The translations under genes were made by a program, and so were the position numbers. Below, piece after piece: positions 35,955 to 48,238 of a stretch of DNA of 62,000 nucleotides. Source of the DNA: Zygnema cylindricum (Eukaryota; Streptophyta; Zygnematophyceae; Zygnematales; Zygnemataceae). Position 1 is the stretch's first letter; each line of letters opens with the position of its first letter. The stretch covers positions 1 through 62,000 of the forward strand of contig JBBHKE010001626.1 in NCBI GenBank assembly GCA_037447655.1, read 5' to 3'. Below the pieces are notes generated by a model. It ran no database searches. It saw only the letters and a program-made list of their open reading frames with translations, and had not been told where the DNA came from.

Positions 35955-37462
35955 AAGAGTAAACGATGTTGCTGAAATCCAGGCATGTGTACATTCAACA
36001 GAACGGAAAATCTATGATGAGAGATGTTCGATAATTTGTAAATAAGTGAGCTACGATGACGCCATTGGTTTCTTTGAAAGTAAGGCAAAGGCGGTAAGTT
36101 CCTTTTTTTGTTTAGGCTAATCGAAGTTGATTTTTTTATTCTTGAGCCAGATTCTTAATACGAAAACTTCACGGTTGAGTTTCACGGTAGAGTTTCACAG
36201 TAGTGTTTCACGGTAGAGTTTCCGGTAATGGGCAGGTCTTGTCTACTTGAGAGTCCTTCAGTAACATTTACTAGTTCCCGACTATCACGGGAGAGGCTTA
36301 CTCTAATATGTCGCGCTTAGTCTCTATATTTTGTCTATATTCGTTTCCCAAGTGATTCCCTTTTGATTCTGCCTTTTTTACTTATTCAGTTTACTGCCCC
36401 AGTTGATCTCAGAGAACTTCCGGTCTTATGCAAGAGCTTAGTCCTTGCGAGAAATTGTGACTCGGGTTCGATCGAATTTTTTTTTATTATCGCCCGAATT
36501 TGTTTTGCTTATCACTAAATTTCCTATTCTGAGTTATGTACATAATGGAACTTTGAAATAGGCTTAAAATGGCCATAGAGCTTCAAAAATACACCCACTC
36601 CATTTTGATAAGAACTAGGATATTGAATTCGGTAAAGCTTGGTTGAATTAAAAGCAAAATTACCTCAAGTGAAATGAAAATAAAATGAAGAATACTTTCT
36701 GCATGCCGGCAGTTTTCATATAGTTTCTGGAGCCGGGAAAGAAACTATTGAATGCGCTATACCTCTAACTCAAAGCCAAATTAACTTTTGAGAATATTCC
36801 ACAGTAAACAACGCGGGGAGGCTAGGGGCTACTTTTGTAGGCTTTTTAGATTGTCATCCGTTACTGTCTTCATTTATGGTAGGCTTGTCTAGTATTTTGG
36901 TCTGGAAATGACGAGAAGAAAAGTAGGACTATATTTCTCCTTTTACGGTTTTTGATGGTCTATGCGTTATGTTGGTACCGACATCATCAATATGTGAAGT
37001 GCGCAAAAATAAAGAAACCACATTCCTTTTTACTTCGTTAAATGCTTTGTGGTGTAACTAGAAAAAGCTTGGCCGATGATACAGTCTTGTCATGTTGTAG
37101 TTATATGTCTCACGTGACTTCCATATAGCTGTGGTTTCCTGACATCCGTTTGTTGTGTCCTTGTGACATATTTAGTTGACATAATAGTAAAATAACAGCA
37201 AAATGGTTGTTTTTAATAGTAAAATGGTTGCTTTCTGTTTGTTAGTGTTGAGTGCGAAAGGCATGGCAGGCTTATGAGGAAGAAAAGCCAAAACGAAACT
37301 GAAAATCCAAGTGCTGGCAGAAGCAAACAAAAATGAAAAATAGGTGGAAAGAGAGAAACTAACACGCAAATATGGGCAAGCCGACCAAAGGCATTTAAAG
37401 GGATGACAAGCTCGAAACTACCTAATCTAACTAGGTCAAACACTACATAATCTAACTTCAAC
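35955..37462. other. 3' flank of SEN1, no gene seen
   Basis: Begins with the SEN1 3' UTR. A short direct repeat (TTTCACGGTAGAGTTTCAC-like, three copies) sits at about 36168-36222. Nothing else is recognised. Confidence 0.5.
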
Positions 37463-38250
37463 TTATCTAAAAAAATTACTAAAAGAATGAAAAAGAAAAA
37501 CTATCACGGGAGACCTTCTTGAGGAGATTTCATAACCCATCGACGATCGTAACAACAATAGGAGATTGAAAGAGGATAGAAGCTTGCAATTTTTGTAAAG
37601 CCAGTAATAAATCCTGGCAATAAAAAAGTAAAGACGGAAATGGAGGGCTTTGAAGGCTTCTCCTGAAAAAACGGCCACAAGAATGAAAGAACTCATCCGT
37701 CCCAAACAACCAAAAACCTCGACAGGCATTGGAATACAATCATCCATAGCATCGAGGTGTGCACTATCCCCCTCCTTAGCACCGGTGCGTGAGGCTACTC
37801 CACTACATCGGGCCACCCAAAGAACGACTTTAACCGAGGCAAGGTTCCCCAAAACAAAATCACCAAAAATAAGACCAAAACAATAACAATTCCCCATGAT
37901 GGAATAATATGTGAAACCTCTCTAGAACATAATATCCTCCCTCAAAAGCAATAGTCAAAATAGTCGCTATGGTGTCGCAATAGTGTTTTGTGTCTATATC
38001 AACTCTCCCCAGCGGAAGCAAATAGGCAAATAGATGCCATCGGGCTAAAGGACGGTCACGTGATCAAACAAGAGAGGTCAAGTAACGTTGGATGAGGGGG
38101 GCCAAGCCTGAAGCCGAGGGCAGTGGTGAATTGAGAAGGCGTGAAATATAGAGTGGGAAGGTTGGGTCTAGCTAGGAGACAAGCTCCAAAACTAAGGCAT
38201 TCACATGAGAAAAAATGGGCAATCGAAGTTTGTTGTGTTTAGGTCTTTAA
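37463..38250 (-). pseudogene. Decayed LINE endonuclease fragment, second copy
   Basis: The - strand frame to 37463 reads FGDFVLGN..., then CIPMPVEVFGCLG and, after a frameshift, TDEFF. This aligns with FGDIVLANP...FIPMAVEIFGCLG...LDEF in the fragment at 2130-3249. Further upstream on the same strand, CDTIATI then EGGYYV matches DTIRDTIATI and EGDY, and LLPLGRVDI matches the HLLRCSHGGELI region. Stops and frameshifts make it non-functional. Confidence 0.7.
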
Positions 38251-38954
38251 ATGGATTCTGAAATGTTGTAAGTGTCCCGATCATGTCCATGAGAAACCTT
38301 ACAATTTACGCAGGAAGTAAACGGAGTTTTCCTCTCGTCCAAAGCAACGACCAATGAACCAAAACCCTCGGTTGTCGTCAAAATAGTTTATATCACTTTA
38401 TATTCTCCGATAGTGCATACTCATGCTTTTTGTCCCAATCAGCATCTCGAGCGATTACTCCAATATATTGGGGGCCCAAGCCATTAAAGGCATACAATAT
38501 AAACTGTATTCCTTGAACTCAATTTGAAACCGAATGTAAGGCGAAAATAAGTTTTGTGGGTCATTGTTCTTTGTCGTCTAACAGCTGACGTTCAAACCTA
38601 GTTTTGACATTTGTTTTAACTACCGCCAAAAGTTTGTTAGTCAACACTGTACAGTTTTAATTATTCGTACGGTCATACATGTAAGGATGTATGGGTTCCT
38701 ACAAACGAACAATGTAAGGATTACGGCCCGACACGTGTGAACATCGGTACGTGTGTACAAAAAAAAATGGCGCAGAAATGTAAGGTATCGGCAGGAAAAG
38801 TAAACTGCACATAGCTGTTAGAGTTAGAACCAACTACTCTAAATTACGTTGTTTGATTGGCCCATGATGAGCCATTTAACAAAATAGTGTTATTGAAAGT
38901 AATTTATGATTTTGGGTCAAAAATAATACTCGTTTGAAATAGAGTGATTAACTC
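38251..38954. other. Intergenic, nothing recognised
   Basis: AT-rich with no long open frame. The first part may still be upstream LINE sequence too decayed to read. Confidence 0.4.
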
Positions 38955-39169
38955 TACTACATAATCATTATTAGTGTTAAGGTTTCTTTAGCCACTTAAA
39001 ACATCTTTTCCCCGTGCACACTTGTCGGATTGACAATCGGAGAACGCCAATTGGAAGGTGAGGATCTCGCCTTCAATAGCAACCATGAGATCGACAATCC
39101 GACAAGTGTGCACAAAGAAAAGATGTTTTAAGTGGCAAAAACAACTAACACATAACGAGTAGTAGTGTA
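38955..39169. mobile_element. Hairpin MITE (GTGCACACTTGTCGGATT family), copy 1
   Basis: About 215 bp that folds on itself: CCACTTAAAACATCTTTT...GTGCACACTTGTCGGATT on the left pairs with ATCCGACAAGTGTGCAC...AAAAGATGTTTTAAGTGG on the right. Outer ends (TACTAC... and ...GTAGTGTA) are also complementary. Confidence 0.85.
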
Positions 39170-40395
39170 ACTCAGTGCAGTTGGTTTCTAAGTAGGTTTA
39201 AGCGACAAAAGTCACAACAAACATTAAATGCTCTTGAAGTAACAGCTAGCACACGTGTGGCATAAAAAAGACAATAGGCCCCAAACATTTCTATGAACGA
39301 AACGTGTTCTAGTTTTTTTTTTCATTAAAGGAGCAAGTCGTGTTTCAGTTAAATCCTCATGTCTTAGGGAACGGCCCCATGTGGCTAAGTACAAGTTTTT
39401 TTCTGTCGTTTTCCTTTAAAACTTAGCATCGTACTGCTAAAGTTGCAACTATACTAAAAAATCGCAAAATTGTAGAGTACAATTTGCGTCATCCTCAAAC
39501 TTAAGATGTACGAAAAGTTGTCGTCTTGTGTTTTTTTAACCCACTGTCACGTCATCTTCAAACTTATCTTGAAAACACATCAACGATGTGTTTTCAATAA
39601 TTTAAATCACTTTCACAAATGGAAAAACATATTATTAAGTGTGAATTTTTCTCATTGGTTTTTTGACGACGAAAAAAGTAGTTTTTGTCCGCTTGCATCT
39701 TGTACGGCAGTTTTTTTGCAGGGGTCTCCAGGATGTAGTGCCATTTCACGGAAAGCTAAAGAATCCACGAAGGCGCCACTGCAGCTCGCGCCTCTCTCAC
39801 CTTGCCTCTCCTTCACTCCAAAATTCACTACTTCGCGACACTAGTGGAGGAAGGCACAATGCTGAGGGCGGCCGCACGTGCGCGGACCAAGTGACGTACA
39901 AAAGAATACAACAAACGCGCGAAGAAAAAATAATATTTATGCAGGGGCCTAAAGAATTATATTTCCATTCATGGCGGTCGGACACGAGAGGTTTACCCAA
40001 AGGCATGTTGTAAAGCCATGGCTGCAAGGTTGTGCGTTTAGGATATCACGCAAAGACATGGGACATACCAAATGGATTCAAAATTTAAGATGTGTCTTGC
40101 GACGCTTCAAAAAGTTTCGAAAAATACGGTGCGGCAAGACAGATTGTAGACGTTGACAACTGTCACGGGCATTGTCGACGTATACCGTTGTCACACCTTT
40201 AATTAACAATTACGCTGCTACACATAGGGACACTTGAAAACCGTGTATGGAGAATCTTGGCTAAAATACAAAGTAAGTTTGTTAAGCTACAATTACTTGA
40301 GGTCGTACCCTTATATTGGAACTTTCGTGTGTACTCCTATACGGGCACCCTAATTAATAAATATAGTATGGTGAAATGGACATGGGTAGAATGTA
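39170..40395. other. Intergenic, nothing recognised
   Basis: Scattered short open frames only. A somewhat GC-richer patch lies at 39690-39900 (GCGGCCGCACGTGCGCGG near 39868), but no gene family is recognisable. Confidence 0.4.
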
Positions 40396-40616
40396 TACAT
40401 TGTATCGCTATTAGTATTAATATTTTTTTCGCCACTTAAAACATTTTTTCTACGTGCACATTTGTCGGACGGTTAATTGGACGGTCACAATTGAAATCCA
40501 AGAATGTCACCTCTAATCTGTCGGTCCCCAATCAAAAATCGGACAAGTGTGTACGGGAAAAAGGTGTTTTAAGTGAAGAAAAACACATTTAACGCTAATA
40601 GCAATTCACGGTGTGG
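40396..40616. mobile_element. Hairpin MITE, copy 2
   Basis: Same architecture as copy 1: CGCCACTTAAAACATTTTTT, GTGCACATTTGTCGGA, then GGACAAGTGTGTACG and GGTGTTTTAAGTG. Its right end (AACGCTAATAGCAATTCACG, GTGTG) is a TACACCG-family terminus. Confidence 0.8.
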
Positions 40617-41631
40617 TGTTCCATAGAATATCGCAAACGCAACGATATTATTTCGACACATTATAAGAATACAATGTATCGAATCGGATGACTGTAGCGT
40701 ATCGCAAAATCGTCATTCTCAATCCACGATAGGTATCGCTATTCACAATACATGACAGACTCGTAGTACCTAAAATACGAGTATTTTGTACTTGTTCCAA
40801 ATATACCTGTTAACGTAAACAGGGTAAATAACATGAATTTGAAGTTTTGAAACCGAAAGGTCTCCCGATATGCTACGTGGGCGTCAGTCTTTGTCACAAA
40901 AGTTTTTTATTGAATATCGCAAGCCGATTCCGTATCTGTATCGAGCATTGCCATTTTTGCCTCGCTATTCAACTGTAGGGACATGGAACGAAGTTTCCGT
41001 TTATCTTTGTCGATGAACGGTATCTATAGGAATTTTTTTATTTTTTTCCCTCTCTTTTGGTTTAACAAGCGCGATATTTTGGATTAAAATCTTCCTCTCT
41101 TCGGAATAAAGGGTCCCAAAAAGCTGATCCTGAGCGTTCAGATTTTTGTCTCTAATCGACGTTCCAGAGTGTCGTTCTGCTGGTCCTTTATGTAGCTGGA
41201 GAATATAATCGAAGACGACAAATAAAAGGAATGATTCACTGATAGCGGGTAAAAAATCGCACGGGCGGATTTCTGAGATTTTCCCGAGAACGTGCAATTC
41301 TATAAATCCGTCCAAGGGCTCACCTCCCATTGGCCAGTTACTATGTCAAAAAATTTTGAAAGCGTTAACTTGACCGTACGATTAGGCTTGGAAACTGATT
41401 GGACGGCATCTGATAGCCATGGAAAGATTGCCCCCAGAAAACGCCGCCGCATTTGACGGGAGTCCAAGTACACCTGTTCGCCTATAGCCTATGGGTAGGT
41501 CGGCCGGAAATTTAATCACCTAACGCGTAAGGCCAATAAATTCAGTAAAGATTGTTCCCATGAGGAAGACCAATGATATTTCAGGAGCAATTGGTACGGA
41601 CCAATTAGTGCAAGTTTTTTTACAACGAACG

Positions 41632-41719
41632 TTTCCCGCGATGCAAATTGCAAGTGACCGCGAAAACGACAGAGATCGAACTGAATGATTGCAATTTGCG
41701 CGTGAAGTCGGGCGGGAAA
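41632..41719. promoter_or_regulatory. Inverted repeat with two E2F-like sites
   Basis: TTTCCCGC at 41632-41639 and GCGGGAAA at 41712-41719 face each other, flanking GCAAATTGCAA and TTGCAATTTGC arms. TTTCCCGC is the plant E2F consensus, but no gene starts nearby, so this may be just the end of an old transposon. Confidence 0.35.
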
Positions 41720-41907
41720 TTCTTTTGTTAAACGTGTCGTTTATGTATGAGACAATTTAGAAAAAATAATATAAAGATTGCGCGGTAAAAATCTATAATC
41801 CTAGTTTCGTCGTTACAGAAAACGAACTGATTCGTCCAAAGATGATGCCAAAACAAAGCTGAGAAGTAACGGCTCTCATTTTTGTTGTTTCTTAGGGATA
41901 TCTAAGG

Positions 41908-41984
41908 GACCCTAAACCCCTAAAAACCCTGAAAAACCCTAAAAAACCCTTAAAAACCCTAAGAAACCCTTAAAAACCCTAAGA
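41908..41984 (+). repeat. Telomere-like AAACCCT tract
   Basis: Eight imperfect AAAAACCCT units (7-10 bp spacing). A similar tract lies at 51541-51610 and weaker ones near 1181 and 60580. Confidence 0.7.
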
Positions 41985-42959
41985 ATGGCAGTATTACGAC
42001 CGGAGGTGGTAATCATTGCGAAAAACGATCTTTTCTATGGCCGAATTTGAGTCTTTTATCAGTTTCTGCCTTTAGGTTAGTATAGGGTCGGTTTTGGCTT
42101 TTTTCGAGGGCCCGATTTTTGGCGCCATTGGATGCGGAGTGAATATTTCTCGCCAATCACATTGGCCACCTTTCGAGTACAAACAAAAACAGAAAATGTC
42201 CAGTAAGAACAAAAACGTGTGAGCAAAATCTCAACGGCTACTTTGTCCTCAACATTTTTCTTGGATCGATTCCCAAATGTGGACGAATCATTTGCTTTTT
42301 TTTTTGTTTTGTTTTTTTAATCGACGACAGAGGTTTCTCAAGATTTCACGCCCAACATTCGTGTTAACTGTTAAAACTGTTTTTTCATTCTAATTATCAT
42401 TCACACGTGTAACAATTTGATCGGCCAACCGGATTTCCCGCCGCTTATGCATTTATTGCGCTTCGAGAGTGTACTTTTTACGGGTAAACGAAAATAGTAG
42501 CCCGATGGGCCGATGGTTAGCATAATCGGTTCCAGATTTCCAGCCCAACAGAAATTATTTTTCCCGACAGAGAAATGATTGTATTTTGTCAACATAGTTT
42601 TACTTATAAGGATAATGCCAAAATCTACTCTGCGGTCACCTAACTCGAGCATTTGATTGGATATTCTCAAAAACCTTCGTACGCATGGAAAATCACGAAA
42701 GATATAATTTAAAACCCGTACGATAGCTATATGTTCTATCTAACACGTGTCGATGGGGTTGTACAAAGCAGATCTCACAGTCTGTAACTCTGTACGTAAC
42801 AGAGGTCTTGTAAGGTGCTTGAGGTGGCTCGATGCTGCCATTGGCGGTCCTAAAAAGTACGACAATCGCTTTCTCGGTACGCGATCATCGGACGGTCAGC
42901 AAAGCAATTCTACTCTGACTTTATGGTCATTGGTCAAGACTCGATTGACCTTCGGAAGC

Positions 42960-43547
42960 TACACCGCGAATCGTTATTAGCGTTATGAACTCTATATCGG
43001 CGCCCCCAAATTTTGATTCCAAAACCCGAAATAGAATTGATAATACTAAATTTTCCATTACGTTAATTACGGTTCTAGAGAATTAGCGTTCATAATTATA
43101 ATTTATGATATTATTGAATAATGTGGTGTACGGAGTTGTCAGTCCGTACAAAATGGTACTTTGTTAAGTAAAAAAGTACGAAACATGGATTAAAATAATA
43201 GCGATCGCATGTAAAACTACGCTCATAATAAGCACCATCATAAGATCGTACCTATTTTAGTGTAAAGATATGTTTGGCGTAATAATTATTCGCGCGAACA
43301 CCCAAATTAGAGTTATGAAAAAATTAGAGTCAAAGGACGCGACAGTGTACGATTTGTCAGATTTTGTACTTTTACCTATTTTACGGTGAAGATCCTGATG
43401 ACAGATCTGTCGTACCAAAATTATAATTAATGATCAATTAGTATTAAACATTTAAAAAAAAAAAACTAAAATGGTAATTAGTATTAATAACGCTAATTAT
43501 TTTTTAACACTAATTATTTCTCAGCGCTAACAACGATTCACGGTGTA
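42960..43547. mobile_element. Long MITE of the TACACCGCGAATCG family
   Basis: 588 bp. The left 60 bp are nearly identical to the MITE at 8613 (through GAACTCTATATCGG), and the right end is CAACGATTCACGGTGTA. The interior is longer and contains GTACRAAA-rich segments resembling those of the 48464 and 53242 copies. There is no coding capacity. Confidence 0.82.
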
Positions 43548-45696
43548 GACGACGGGGAATTATACGGTCCGGCCTTAACAATGTAGTTTTTTGTGGGACT
43601 GACAGTTGTAAGGATTCAGAAGCGACACGCGTTGTTGCCGCAATCCCGATAGTATCCATGTGTTCAGCAGAAGGCTCCACGTAATCGATTCGACGTTATA
43701 CGCAAGGCGAACGAGGTAGGGGACAAAAATTGGAGATGTCGAGTTGTTTAACCATAATTTTTCATGGCCACATGTGACAAGTGGTAGGTACAATGTGCGA
43801 AAAGGCGGATCAGCCGAAGTCGCGTGAAATGTGTTGTTTTGTTTCGTACGTTGGTCCTCTGTATATTCGTTGTTTCGTGGAAAATCGTTACTCTATATGT
43901 GTCACACCTGTCAAAATATATATATATGTGTTGAATTATAACGATTAACGTGAGCACAAAAGTTAGTCGAATTTGTCATTTTATTAAATCAATTTGTTGC
44001 ATTCACACTAGAAATGGATGATGAATGAGATGAGGAAATGAATGTCCTTATTTTTTGTTTGGAAGTGAATCGCCCTTGACGTCACCTCACGTCAACAAAA
44101 AGTTCGCGATGTGATTCATGTTGCCGTACAATTAGTCGTCGATGACTCAAATTCGTCCGTACCATTTATTCATTCATTCGGGATACGACTTCATGGTTTT
44201 TCGAAGTCGGATTTTTGCATTCCGAAAAATATTTTTCGGAAAAGAAGATGACTTACTACAGTTGTCAAGTTTTGACGCACTTGACCGTATGTTTTGTCCG
44301 TCGCTACGCTCCCAATCGTATATTTTGTCGTTCACTGCGCTCCAAAAAGGTTGACAACCGAGGGGTCGACTTGTTTGGCGCCTGTGTTTTTGTTTTTTTG
44401 TGGAATTAATGGTTCGAGATCATTCGTTTCCTCGTCTCGTTCATCATCCATTTCTAGTGTGAATGCAACAATTGTTTTTAATCCATTAAATTGTACGGTG
44501 TCGTACAAACATGTATATTCATGGTTTGATATAAGCGAGTTAATGCCTCCCTTACGTTGCTTCAACAATTATAAACACTTATATGTGGCATGAAGATGGG
44601 AGGTGTATGTTCACCAATTTGTTTCAATTGGAAGAAATCAAATTATAATATACGGTTGGCTTTCCAACGTCTTTTTGGAAGATAGTTCAAATAAATTTTA
44701 TGATACTGTTTAGATGAGTTAGGTGACGTACCCATGAGTTAAAGTAATTAATTTTTTATGTCGTTTTCACAAAAAATGGGACTTACAACGATAAAATTTT
44801 CCGTCGTACGAAAAATATGTGAGAACCAAAGTTTGCTTCCTCTCAAAACTTTGAACATAATCAAAATTGGCATTATTATCATTTCGACCAACTTCCACGT
44901 CATTTCAGTTCATCTTCAACTTCTAATGAAATCGACTCGTGAGGCGATTTTATTTAAAGTAATAGTTAATTAACGAATATGCAAACTTTCTTGCATGCGT
45001 CAAACGTTTTCGAAACTGTTTTGCAAAAGGGAGAGTACACAATATTTTTTTCCCTGTTTGTCAAGAGCGTGTACGTATCAGAACGACAAACATGTACAAA
45101 ACTAAATTCGCAGGGGTCTCGAACCTCCACATGGGTCCTTCGCAAAAGTTTACGTGGTCCTTGTCTCTCACCCTCTTTCTCACTCGGCCGCTCCTCTTGC
45201 TCTCTTCTGTACATCAAACACAACACTTATGGTATAAAACGAAGGAGATTTTTTCTTACATATTTTTTTAATACCTTTGGTCGTAGTTTGATGGCATATT
45301 GAGTGATAAAAGAAAAAAAAACCGGGAAGCCATGGCGAGAATTTTTACGTATTAACGGCGTCACAAAATAGCATGACTTTGCAATGTCACAAAATTGGAA
45401 ACATATATAATATAACCAAAAAAATGATGTTGTAGACGTCATCCATTTTAGGAAATTTTAAAGGCGTCTACAACTGTGACATGTTTTGTAGACATATGCA
45501 ACTGATACATATTTAAAGTAACGAAGGTCTAAGTAACAATTTCGTTATTGAACATAGAAACACTTTGAAAAGTACAACAAAAAATTTGCACTAAAATCCA
45601 AAATCTCATTCCAAAGTTTTAGCTACATGGGCTCACCACTTTATGCTTAATAACGTTTTTCATTATTTAATACAATGCAATATAATGGGTTTATAG
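43548..45696. other. Intergenic, nothing recognised
   Basis: AT-rich with many CGTAC/GTACG words. Open frames of up to 107 codons overlap on both strands and show no domain. Confidence 0.4.
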
Positions 45697-46607
45697 TAGT
45701 GTTGTGTATCAAGTTTAACCTTATCGCGATAAATTCGTTCTTCGATATATCGAATATTGAACGGTCAAAGGGCTCGATATATCGCTCTGAAACTAACAAA
45801 TAATATCGCGATATATTTGGCGAGAGGTGGATGCCCGTACCGATTAAGTACGAAAATATTGTATGATAAATCAGGTGGAAGACCCTGCAATTTTGTGTCT
45901 TCCATTGGACTACAGAATTCAGGAAGCCTCTACATAGTTATTAACTAACCCACTTCCAATGGCAACCACTGCTACCCAAGCAGACAACAAAACAAGTTGA
46001 TTGCACCCTTTTGCAGCGTGGAATCCCTTGAGTCCGTAGGAAAAATAATCTTTGAAAACTTCCAACCACGCGATAAGTTATGAGCCGGCAAAAAATGCCA
46101 ATTTTATACAAAGCTTTCTCAGAGAGAGGTGACTGCTTACCAAATTTCCTAAGTCCTAAACCCCTCTCACAACCCCTATCTATTAAATTACGAACCAATC
46201 ATGTGACTGTAAAGTACAAAAAGGTAATACGACCGATGTACTTTCTGTACGGCCTGTGTACGACAAGGCCACTGAGTGGACGCGTGTCACTTTTAAACTC
46301 ATCCGTACATTCCTTGGATTTCCCGCGGCTGAATGTCATCCTTCCACGCGGTGCCAAGTCATGCCACGTCCATAAAAGCCAAAGTGACCATTTTGCAATC
46401 TCGGCGATGATATGTGCCGTAGGATTAAATCTGACATTAAATGTCGACCGTTGAAACAAATGTCCGATTCATTTGTTTCATACGAAATGACGTCCGCACT
46501 AAACTTTAACAAGTTCTATGTTCTCTCGTTCAAATTCTAGTTAATTGATTTCAATGCCATACAGTAGTTTAAATACATATTGAACCCTGTATCTCTTAAC
46601 GGACTTC

Positions 46608-46850
46608 TACGACAGACTGGTTAGAGCTAACGGCTACGCCGCGCTCTGCCGGTCGGAGGTTCGAGTCGTACCGGACTCAACCTTTTGTTGAGAGTGAGTT
46701 AAGTCACTCTTTGGTCTTGTCTGCTAAGCTAGGACAGCCATGGCTCAACCACCCTCTCTATCCCTCAGTGGCTACAACAAGTATGGTGGGTAAAAGAGGA
46801 GGTGTAGGCAGGCTGTCCGCTTGTTTCTTTTCCTTTTTGTAATAAACTAT
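46608..46850 (+). mobile_element. tRNA-derived SINE-like sequence
   Basis: The head has an A-box-like ACTGGTTAGAGCTAACGG and a clear B box GGTTCGAGTC about 35 bp downstream, then a ~170-bp unrelated body ending in a T-rich tail near 46830-46850. The anticodon arm and acceptor pairing are not those of a functional tRNA. Only one copy is seen in the window. Confidence 0.5.
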
Positions 46851-46904
46851 TTAGACCTAGAAAGTACCACATAAATCCAATAATTTCAACCCTCTGTTTA
46901 TTTT

Positions 46905-47285
46905 CTAGTCTAACTTTAACTTTGATTTTAACCCACACTTTTCTCTGCAGTATTTTAACTTGGGAGAAGGCACCAGTTTTGTCATCATATCAGCCCCCAT
47001 TTCCTCATCAGATCTATATACAAGATTCACAATCTTATTCTCAACTTTTTCCCTCACAAAACTCAATCTTATGTCCATATGCTTAGCTTTGAAATGATGT
47101 TTTGGATTAGGTGCAATTGCAATGGCGGTTTGATTATCACAAAACACTTCATGCACTCCCTCCTTAAAATACCCTTGTTCTTGCAACAAGGACTTGACCC
47201 ACATCAACTCTTTCACAGCAAAGCAAGAGGCCATTTACTCAGCCTCCATAGTAGAATGAGCAACCAACTTTTGTTGCTTGCTGCT
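46905..47285 (-). pseudogene. Ty1/Copia RNase H relic
   Basis: The - strand reads SSKQQKLVAHSTMEAE, stop (TAA 47235-47237 in place of the usual Tyr), MASCFAVKELMWVKSLLQEQ, CDNQTAIAIAPNPKHHFKAK, HMDIRLSFVREKVE, and ADMMTKLVPSPKLKYC to a stop at 46905. These are the C-terminal RNase H hallmarks of Copia Pol: D of DNQ, H-x-KH-DI and AD-TK. Integrase and reverse transcriptase are absent and no LTR was found. Confidence 0.9.
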
Positions 47286-47673
47286 CTAACAACAAGCACC
47301 TTCCCCAATTTACAACACATACCCATAACTAATACGGAACAGATACATTATACGGCACACCACGCTATATAAAGTAAATAATATAATACAGTATGTTTTA
47401 TAGTACTATTGTATGCATAATATATGTTTTAAAAATTATCGCCGATATGGAATTTGTTGGTCTCTGACCGATATATCGGTACTTATGACCGTTCGATAAT
47501 CGATAACTATCGATATCAGTGTTATCGCGAGATAAATTTAACCGATACACAACACTAGTTACAGCAAGTTGAGCCTGCGTTGAACTTTGTCGTTTTATGT
47601 ATTTCACTTTCATGTGTTTGTTTGTTTGAAGGTTAAGTTATTTCGTAACATAATGCACTGCAATACTTTACTG

Positions 47674-48235
47674 TACACCGCCAATCGCTATTAGCGTACA
47701 GGTTTCTTTAGCGTATAGGAATAATTATAGTGATTTACGCTAGTTAGGAATTTGAAAATTATAAAAAAAAACTTACATTCTAATTGTTTACTATTGATTA
47801 TTTCGATCTGTGAAAAAAAAAATACCAGTCGCAAACATGCTTACACTAATATGTATACTTGTACAAAATCTGACAAATCGTACACAACTCGTACGTCACA
47901 TTGCGGAAACGTGGTTGTTGGACAAAGATGTGCGAACGTGATATTTGACAGCCCGATTTCATCCCCTTTTTAGAGCGCATATTCTCATGCTTCCGGGGTT
48001 ACTAAAACTCATTAATTATACATTTCACTTATAAAGGTACGATTTTGTACGGTTTGACACTTACCGTAAACCACACTATTTAAAAGACGACGTACTTTCG
48101 TTTTGTACGGTACTTGGAAAAAAACCCCAAATGGCGTAAAGAAAAAAACAGAATAAGCTATGGTATTTGAGAATTTGAATGAAAAAAAGCGGGACGGAAT
48201 TAGTATGCATTACGCTAATAGCGATTGGTGGTGTA
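47674..48235. mobile_element. MITE, TACACCGCCAATCG subtype
   Basis: 562 bp. Left TACACCGCCAATCGCTATTA, right TAATAGCGATTGGTGGTGTA. The left ~170 bp match the sequence starting at 51093. It abuts the next MITE with 3 bp between. Confidence 0.8.
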
Positions 48236-48238
48236 ATG

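Larger units (their letters stand above)
40617..42959. other. Intergenic region with E2F-like inverted repeat and telomere-like tract
   Basis: No gene is assigned. A 109-codon open frame on the - strand (41001-41330) has ordinary composition but no recognised domain, no visible splice partners and a Lys-rich C-terminus, so it is left uncalled. Confidence 0.4.
45697..47557. mobile_element. Putative non-autonomous hAT-like element with nested insertions
   Basis: Terminal inverted repeats TAGTGTTGTGTATC...TTTAA at 45697 and the complement ending GATACACAACACTA at 47557 bound 1,861 bp. Both ends are followed by subterminal palindromes (CGATATATCG, TATCGCGATA). TIR length and the TAGTG start suggest hAT, but an 8-bp duplication is not convincing (GTTTATAG versus GTTACAGC). 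The interior has no transposase; it holds a SINE-like sequence and a Copia relic. Confidence 0.6.

Noticed and set aside
41001-41330. 109-codon open frame on the - strand
   Set aside because: No domain, no partner exons, and surrounding sequence is repeat-rich; kept only as a note.
46608-46680. Functional tRNA gene
   Set aside because: A and B boxes are visible but acceptor and anticodon stems do not pair as in a tRNA; a SINE head is more likely.
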